Below, piece by piece: positions 57,512 to 64,000 of a stretch of DNA of 64,000 bases (position 1 is its first letter; every line of letters starts with the position of its first letter). Under the pieces are notes generated by a model, which searched no databases, had not been told where the DNA came from, and was given only the letters and a program-made list of their open reading frames with translations. This DNA is from Gigaspora rosea (taxonomy: Eukaryota > Glomeromycota > Glomeromycetes > Diversisporales > Gigasporaceae), in the NCBI GenBank assembly GCA_003550325.1, contig QKWP01000430.1, positions 98,257 through 162,256 on the forward strand, read 5' to 3'. Both the position numbers and the translations under genes were made by a program.

Positions 57512-58734
57512 TTAGGATTTCTCAGAATAAATAAGACCTTTATCCTTTCCTTCTTTGATTTCTTTTGGAGTTAAACTATTAATAATTCCAATATCACTTT
57601 GAAATACTAAATGACTTCCATTCTTAAATTCAATCTTTGCTTTCAAACGATGTGTCATCAGAATACGTTGAAACGTTTTTGCATAAATATTTAGAGGTAT
57701 AAATTTAGTACTATTCTTTGAAGGTATACGCATTCCAACTTCAAATGAATAATTATTTTTTGTAGGTTGTGGTAAAGTAGAAAGTTTCTTTTTATCGATT
57801 ATAACTTTGGTAGTTTCTATTTTATTGGCAGTTATAATCACATTATTCTTAGCAATACACTGCAATTCAATTAGTTGAAGCTTGATCTTTTTAATATTTA
57901 TATCCGCCATCGTTGGTTTCAAGGAAGTCAAGTTTACATACAGTGAAATATCATCTCCCATACTCCAACTAATCAGGTAATTAACAAAAAATAAAAAAAT
58001 TAATATCAATTAAAAGTTTATCGTTTAACAAAAAAAAAAAATTGAAACATACAAAAATTTTTTTAACTCGCATTTTACCAATGTATCACCAACTTTATAT
58101 TCTTCAATTGCTTTATCATAATCTGGACATTTCATAATGATCGGTCGTTCCAAAGGTTCAGCCGGTAAGCACCATCGATTAATCTGACACTTTACTGAAA
58201 TAATTTTTTCAACATTCTTATTTGATATTAATCTTGCTTCCAAAATATAATTTATGCCTGCATAAATGTTATAATCAACTTCGAATGAACTCGGAAGATC
58301 ATCCTCGAGTTTGATGTTAAACCTCAAATTTAAATTGGTGACAGGCTGATAATCCAAAATTTCCCAAGCATTATAGGTATAATGACAAAATATTCGATTA
58401 AATTTTTCATTAAATTGTTTAAATATACTTTCACACATGGTAGATTCTTGGCCAATTAGAGAAATTTCAACTTTATTTAAATATAAAGGTTTATCCGTAG
58501 GATAATGTAGATGAAAATTGCCGGCGATGAAGGATGGCCCAATACCAAGATATCCTTTTATTTTTATTAAAAAAAAAAAAAGAGATTAATTCACCATTTT
58601 GAGAATTATTATACACCCGTATAAACGACAAAATCTTACTAACCATGTTGAAAGGTTTCGACATTCTTCGAAGAATAGGTGAAAAATGCATGTTTATCGT
58701 ATTTTATATAGGAATTTTTTGAGGGCCCGTTCAT
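57512..58734 (-). CDS. Arrestin-like protein, copy C (3 exons, 349 aa)
   Basis: Exons, minus strand: 58644-58734, 58053-58554, 57512-57968. Introns: 58555-58643 (89 bp, GTTAGT..AG) and 57969-58052 (84 bp, GTATGT..AG). The spliced frame is 350 codons without a stop. The N-domain has KPLYLNKVEISLIGQEST and LPSSFEVDYNIYAGINYIL; the C-domain starts MGDDISLYV. Exon 2 is the most divergent of the three (FEVDYN for FEIDYN, LPAEPLE for LPTEPLE), while exon 3 is almost the same as in copy B. Met at residue 70 is Leu in A and B. That rules out an internal start there and supports the upstream exon 1. No PPxY motif. Likely a cytosolic arrestin-fold adaptor; role unknown. Confidence 0.88.
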
Positions 58735-58809
58735 TTTGTTATCGCTTGTAACTTGAGAGTAAATGTTGTATATGTAAAAAAAAAAAATCAATACATTTTT
58801 ATCTATTTC

Positions 58810-58817
58810 TATTTATA
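58810..58817 (-). promoter_or_regulatory. TATA box of arrestin-like gene C
   Basis: TATAAATA on the minus strand, 76 bp upstream of the ATG at 58734, in the same position as in copies A and B although the surrounding DNA has diverged. Confidence 0.7.
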
Positions 58818-59930
58818 CTTGTTTTTTGATCAAACAATAAATAAAAGCATCATCATTATACATACTTTTGGTGTTATACATCTATCAACGGAATAATATA
58901 AAACATTATTTCTATTGAATAAATTAAACGTCATAACTAACATTTTTATAATTTCATTTTATATCATCAACTTATTATATGTAATAGTGTAGTTTTAAAG
59001 GATGCTCATAATATTTGGTACAAAAAAAGCATAGAAAATGTATTTGGAATTAATAATTCTATTGAATGTTTTCAATGAAGTCTCCCGAGAACATGTGAGC
59101 ATATAAGGTTTCTAACATTTACAAATTTATATATCAATTTAAAAAGTAACTGCGTACCATATCAATAAATTATGCGGCATTGTTTATTAGCCTTATTTCC
59201 GTCTTTAGTTATATTATTATTCTTGATTTGTACATTGTGGCTATTAACTTGTATATTATAGAATACCATCAATCATCAAATCAATTACTGGATTAAATAA
59301 TGTATTGCTAAATTTAGCTGTACGGTTTAATATGCATTGATCACTATTTTAGTTTTGCCTAGTTCAGGCAGGTTATAATGTTTCATTTATTTTCATTGAG
59401 TTTTGCCAAGAAAAAAAAGTATTAATTTCAAGTTTATCATCGAGTATTTATTGGATCCAGTCTCATGAAAAATCTGATTTGTGATACGTTATAATATATG
59501 ATATATTTGATTATATGCTACCATCAGGTTTTAAAGATCTGGATTCTATAATAAAAAATTTGTAGTCTTATTTTCCTTTATTATACTCATGTCATTGATA
59601 TAAGTTGTTTCATCTGCACAATCAATTATGTACGTACTTATGTAAAGTACGTACAGCACGTATGTACGAGTTTAAATTGTTCGATATTAATGATGCAGGC
59701 GAATCGCCTCAATGAGTTATACCGGCATTCGGCAAGTTAAGGTTACGCACATTGTGTCGTAAATAACCAATAATGCCGTAATATGATTAAAAAAAAAAAA
59801 ATTTTTTTTTTCGAAACATCCTTAGCATAAATTTCTCCAAAAATACTGGTATCCAATAACAGCTCAATTTTTAATTAAATTTTGTACATTTCCTTCTTAA
59901 ATAACTATATTAAAACAATTTCTAAAATAG
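58818..59930. repeat. 5' flank of arrestin copy C
   Basis: Noncoding and weakly colinear with 33.0-34.2 kb and 45.3-47.0 kb (shared 'ttatgcggcattgtttat', 'gatgcaggc', 'cattcggcaagttaa'). It has more substitutions and deletions than the A and B flanks have with each other. A GTACGTAC-rich patch lies at 59628-59667. Confidence 0.65.
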
Positions 59931-59933
59931 ATT

Positions 59934-60262
59934 AGGCCACGCAAAGTTTTACATTACCCGCCGACCCATTTTTTCAATCTTTTCAATTTTTTAATTATAT
60001 ATATATATATATATATAATATATTTTTATTTTTAGATCCCAATTGTGCCAATTGTTCGACGTTTGACATTTATTTTTTTGTTATTCTCATCCGGTGTCAC
60101 CCGAATGAGACTACTTTTGATTCTTTGTTGAGCAAACCTTGCATATGCATAACCTTAGATGTCCATTAATTTCTACCAGTAAATTAAAAAAAATCCGACC
60201 GACCGACCCAAGTTTTCAGATTCCATGTAATGCAAAACGAAAAATCAACTTTGCGTGGCCTT
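59934..60262. mobile_element. MITE of the GGCCACGCAAAGTT family, best copy
   Basis: The left TAGGCCACGCAAAGTT leads into TTACATTACCCGCCGACCCA. The inverse right end TAAGGCCACGCAAAGTTGAT leads into TCGTTTTGCATTACATGGAA and GGGTCGGTCGGTCGG. An AT repeat (59995-60020) and 'catccggtgtcacccg' lie inside. It is absent from the A and B flanks at the matching place. Confidence 0.75.
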
Positions 60263-60360
60263 ATAACGTGTCTTTATATACGTAGTAAATACTCTACAAC
60301 TTAATACAGTATATTAGTTGAAAGCTGCTGAAAGTAGTCAGACATTGGGCTTTAAACTTA

Positions 60361-61285
60361 TAATTTATCGGAACTAAATTCTTAACGATTCTGTTAAGTG
60401 GTATGTTCTATTACATATCTGACATAATACTGTATGTCGTTAAATAGATTTTTTTTAAAAGTTAGTCCGTAAATTATAAACTTCAAACTCCACAGTCTGA
60501 TTTCTTTTAGCATCATTAATTTTATTCGTTAAGGTACGATTTACTATATTGTAAAACGACAAGTTGTATAATTACTTTTAATCGACTACTCTATACTCAT
60601 GAAAACTTGATAAAATATAAACTAGCTACATCATTGGATTTTTACAGGAAGGTCATCAAATTTCCGGGTTGAATGCGTCCTTAGCGGTTAGTAATTTCTA
60701 TACTGTAGCAAAATTATCAACTGGGCCTTTTTACTTAATGAAAGACATTAGTAAATTTTTAATGATCTTGGACAAAACTGATCGGTTCCGATCCGGCTGA
60801 CCAGTATTCCGATGCTCTCTGACGTAGACCCGGAATTTTGGTGACCACCCTTTATGAGTTCATAGGATTTCGGTGTTCAGTGTTACATACAAGTACTTCA
60901 TATATGCCGAAATCAATAACTTATAGAGCAAATTTTTAGGTGTCACCGAATTTATGAAAAGTTGTAATTAAAGGTAGAAAGTATCATATCGGTATATTAA
61001 AAATAAATTTTAACACCTATCTTTGGTTCGAGCTTATTTTTTTGATTTCATTAGAAATTTTTATATTTCACAAATTTCTAATGATTAAATAGAAAAGTAT
61101 TCTATGATAACTCAAAATTTTGCTCATGAAATCACTCTTCGGGTTCTAACAAAAAACAAAAAATTCCTTGCAAAATTCAGGTATAAACTACTCCTTGCCC
61201 AATCCCAAATCCGCCCTTACCCTACCTATAAGAAGGGTTTAATTTTTTGTTTATAAAAATTAATTTTACTGACATCCTACTCAAA
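60361..61285. other. Distal 5' flank of arrestin copy C and repeat fragments
   Basis: Up to about 60870 it matches pieces right of copy A (35780, 36945-37150). 61090-61260 holds the inverse MITE core (GGGTTCTAACAAAAAACAAA, CCTTGCAAAATTCAGG, 'cgcccttaccctacc') without resolved ends. No gene. Confidence 0.45.
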
Positions 61286-61289
61286 TACC

Positions 61290-61340
61290 AGGTACGGAGT
61301 GATATATATCACGAAGTGTATGGTATATAGGCATTTTTAG
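61290..61340. repeat. Short dispersed repeat ACGGAGTGAT..ATCACGAAGTGTATGG, copy 1
   Basis: ATACCAGGTACGGAGTGATA then TATATCACGAAGTGTATGGT followed by ATA. Other copies lie at 61898-61945 (diverged) and 63957-64000, all in the same orientation. The sequence contains a GTGAT/ATCAC hairpin. Confidence 0.6.
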
Positions 61341-61897
61341 TGACGTACGTACGTCCGCCCGCCCGCAAAATCTTTTAATGGATTGGACAATAATGCATTA
61401 AATGCAATGAAACGTGAAATTCTGCATTTATATTGCATCACATAGTTCTATATTTATACGTAGAATGATATGAGTTTGACTATACAAATGTATTAACTCG
61501 AACCTTACTGGTTTTTTTTTTTATCTTTCTTGCACGACAATTATTTATAAAAATATATAATTATTGTACTAATCGAATATAGAAGTTGTCGTACAAGAAA
61601 ATGCAAGATCTAGAAATCGATCCTTAGCATCTAATTTGAAATTAATTTATTTTTTTTTTTTTTTTGTGCAGCAAAAAAAATTTCATAAACATACCCATAT
61701 CTTTTCCTTTTTTAGATGAAAATTTTTACACAGCCCTGCATTATTTTTCTGTGAAAAAAAAAGTATCCTTTTTTTTTTTTTTGTCTAAACCTGCATATTG
61801 AGCAGGTTTTAACTTGATTGGCGAATTTATAATATTTTAAGCCACGTTACTTACCTAAATTTTGAGGATACAAAAAAGATGTAGCAGATAGTCATAT

Positions 61898-61945
61898 CAG
61901 GAACGGAGTAATATTGAAATGTATCTGGTATGGTATATTGCAAAT
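61898..61945. repeat. Short dispersed repeat, copy 2 (diverged)
   Basis: ATATCAGGAACGGAGTAATA then GAAATGTATCTGGTATGGTA. The second half of the hairpin is degraded compared with the copies at 61290 and 63957. Confidence 0.5.
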
Positions 61946-62417
61946 TTGCATTTTTATTGGACAAATGCATATGGCGAAGCAATAGGTGTGAATGCATAAA
62001 AGAACTTCTCACATTGCACCTTCACTGAGCATGTAGTACTTTATTCTATATCCGGACAACATGAATTACTACTTATCCTGTGATCAGTTAACGTAACTAG
62101 TACTACAGTATAATAAGACATCTGACAATTAAAAAAAAAAAATCCATATAAATGAACTTACAAATGCTATAACAACCAATAGTAAATATATGTAAATATC
62201 TCAATCTTTGCCATTTTTCATTTTTTTTTCGTAGGATTTTTTATTGGGTTGATTAAATGATAATCTCTGATTATCAATAATGAGAACGAAAAAATTTGTT
62301 AATCATTAACGCCCCTCTTAAAATCGTGAAACGTGAATTTTCCAAATTTGGTTCTGTTGTTTGATTCTAGTGTATATAAATTATTTTGAGCGAAAAATAA
62401 CTAAAAAGGTCAATCAA

Positions 62418-62558
62418 ATGTTTCACGAATTTGAAGGCGGTTTATATAATGGTCTTAATAAGTTCAAGAGCAAGTGTAAGTGCAAGTGCATGAACAAATG
62501 CAAGTGCAAGTGCATGAACAAATGCAAGTGCAAGTGCAAAACAATTACTCCTGAATAG
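62418..62558 (+). CDS. Small Lys/Cys-repeat protein, metallothionein-like composition (46 aa)
   Basis: The ATG at 62418 (MFHEFEGGLYNGLNKF) follows TATATAAAT (about 62372-62381), so the further-upstream Met at 62361 would lie before the TATA box and is rejected. The C-terminal half is three copies of KCKCKC joined by MN, encoded by a 24-bp tandem repeat (AAATGCAAGTGCAAGTGCAT then GAAC), and the protein ends KTITPE. Nine cysteines in Cys-x-Cys spacing is a known metal-binding arrangement in fungal metallothioneins. However, the strict K-C alternation is unusual and may be a repeat artefact. No intron or neighbour helps. A poly(A) stretch and AATAAA follow the stop (about 62562-62586). Confidence 0.45.
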   Translation: MFHEFEGGLYNGLNKFKSKCKCKCMNKCKCKCMNKCKCKCKTITPE

Positions 62559-62589
62559 ATAAAAAAAAAAACATGATATTAATAAAAAA

Positions 62590-63956
62590 TAGTGTATATA
62601 TTAACACATACTAGGAAAAAATACATTTCACTAAAGATTTAGATGATTGATTTCTAGATTTTAAACTTTTTTGGTCGGAATTTGGCCGTCCAGATTATCT
62701 GATAATCCCTAATTTTCTCAACGATTTTGTAGTTCATTGATCTACCAATAAAAATCATGGTTATATCTTACTAATGATCAACGCCTTTGATTGGTTATAC
62801 AACCCGTGATCAAAATGTTAAAGACTAAAATATTGATGAGCAAATTATGATCAAAAACGTCATCACTATTCAAATTCATTTGCAATTGTTTAATCAGTCC
62901 AAATCAACCTTAACCACATACAGTATTGTGCATACAACATTCTTTACGGTAAATCATAGTAAAATTATTAGTCATGAAATGTTTCTACTATGTGATCATG
63001 ATACGACTTTTACACATTCTCGTGCTTGTATAAATGAGCCAATTAGAATTCTTTTAACGCGAAAAGACGCATCGTAGAGCTTTAATAGCATAGTTATCAA
63101 CTGGAAAAAGAACTTTTGATTGCTATAATTTTGATGATTAAACTTGCGATAAAAATTTGCACGGTTTACAGCCAGAATTTATTTTCCAAATGTTATGTTA
63201 AATTAGCAAAACGATGCATGGATTCAAACTCGTAAAGTCGACCTAACGTCAGATATGCTTTGATTACTACATGGAATAACGAAATAGAAAATTCTGGTGA
63301 AAATAAAGTCAAAAAAAAAAATAATTCTTTGACGTTGATAACATAAAACTGAATCCCGAATTATCAACACATACGGATTCTATGTACAGGTGCAAATTTA
63401 TCAATATGTAACAGATATCAAAAGTGATAACAAGTGAACCGACAATGAGAAAACCTATCAGTTTTTTTGATGATAAATTTGAGGCATTGGATTGAATATT
63501 TGCGAAAACAGAGATACTGTTGACCTTCCAAAACTTTTATGTGTGGTGAGTAGTTTTGGATTGGTTTTTGAATTACCGGATTTGGATGATGCTTAAAACC
63601 GGTTACGGGTTATTAGTTTATTTTGATATCAAGAATACAATTTATCTGTTATGCAGTATGTATATTAGGTTTAAATATGGGTATATTATTTGATTAAATC
63701 TCTGCTAATTAAAAATAATATAGTCTAATATTAAATTATCCAAAAAATATCAAAAAAAAAAAAAGTTAAAAATAACCCTTTTATATGCGATTATTGATCA
63801 GGTTTATTATGGATCAAGTTTTAATCATATATTAGTTCATGAGAATGAAAACCTGTAATTAATCAAGTAGAAATTGGATCTGTCGAGAAAATCTTTACCC
63901 ATGTATTATTAGTTTACCCGGCTTACTCGGGTAAAATATTATATATCTCGGGTAGC
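62590..63956. other. Noncoding or unassigned DNA
   Basis: One 76-codon plus frame (62847-63077) has no family features. Composition is slightly less AT-rich than in the MITE fields. No RNA gene or bounded repeat was recognised. Confidence 0.4.
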
Positions 63957-64000
63957 TATACCAGGAACGGAGTGATGCAATCACGAAGTGTATGGTTTTA
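63957..64000. repeat. Short dispersed repeat, copy 3 (reaches window end)
   Basis: TATACCAGGAACGGAGTGAT then GCAATCACGAAGTGTATGGT followed by TTTA. Very close to copy 1; the window ends within or just after it. Confidence 0.6.

Larger units (their letters stand above)
47191..60360. repeat. Large tandem duplication, unit 2 (13.2 kb, with arrestin copy C)
   Basis: Colinear with 38639-47190 but expanded by insertions at 47733-49607, 49685-50397, about 50510-50800, 52154-52382, 53133-53493 and 53780-55198. The segment 51158-52050 replaces unit 1's 39815-40258. Only the arrestin gene is coding. Confidence 0.85.

Noticed and set aside
62847..63077. 76-codon plus-strand ORF as a gene
   Set aside because: No domain, promoter or splice evidence; His/Thr-rich chance frame is as likely.
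1..64000. tRNA, rRNA or snRNA genes
   Set aside because: Reading both strands I found no cloverleaf with conserved GTTCRA-type box B and box A, nor rRNA-like GC-rich sequence. A tRNAscan-SE and Infernal run would settle it.

Overview
This window is eukaryotic, extremely AT-rich and mostly repetitive. The intact genes carry short GT-AG introns of 80-96 bp. The rest is miniature inverted-repeat elements (MITEs), one dead LINE, minisatellites and homopolymer tracts. An AT-rich, MITE-loaded genome with arrestin-like gene families and LINEs of the RT-RNase H type would fit an arbuscular mycorrhizal fungus (Glomeromycotina). That placement is inference; no rRNA or other marker gene is present to prove it.

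Layout. 0-9.5 kb is noncoding: a TA-flanked MITE (352-1313), Mutator-like MITEs (1396-1679, 7972-8329), a PIF/Harbinger-like element (6713-7902), a split ~120-bp tandem array and an assembly gap. 9.56-14.65 kb is a ~105-bp minisatellite interrupted by a 5'-truncated LINE (minus strand, decayed reverse transcriptase and RNase H). 14.8-31.3 kb is a dense field of MITEs with decayed exons of an unrecognised gene (21.0-22.9 kb) and a hAT-like element (22980-24094). It also holds a suspicious 1,215-bp repeat joined by a single N, and a second minisatellite (27.6-28.05 kb).

31.7-60.4 kb is the core of interest: three intact paralogous genes for arrestin-fold proteins (31707-32932, 44030-45261, 57512-58734). 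All are on the minus strand with the same three-exon structure and a conserved TATA box. The middle gene is a mosaic: its third exon, second intron and 3' flank match the third copy, while most of its second exon and its 5' flank match the first copy. This suggests unequal crossing-over between two genes. The two large repeat units (38.64-47.19 and 47.19-60.36 kb) differ mainly by MITE insertions, so paralogous empty sites define several insertions to the base.

60.4-64 kb holds a small TATA-preceded ORF for a Lys/Cys-repeat protein with nine cysteines (62418-62558, metallothionein-like by composition only) and three copies of an undescribed short repeat.

A second theme is a group of MITEs that share a core (telomere-like TTAGGG stretch plus a GTTAG/AAATTTTG block) but have different terminal inverted repeats; several have 8-9-bp target duplications. 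Nothing here is an operon. The arrestin paralogs are the only genes that clearly form a functional group.
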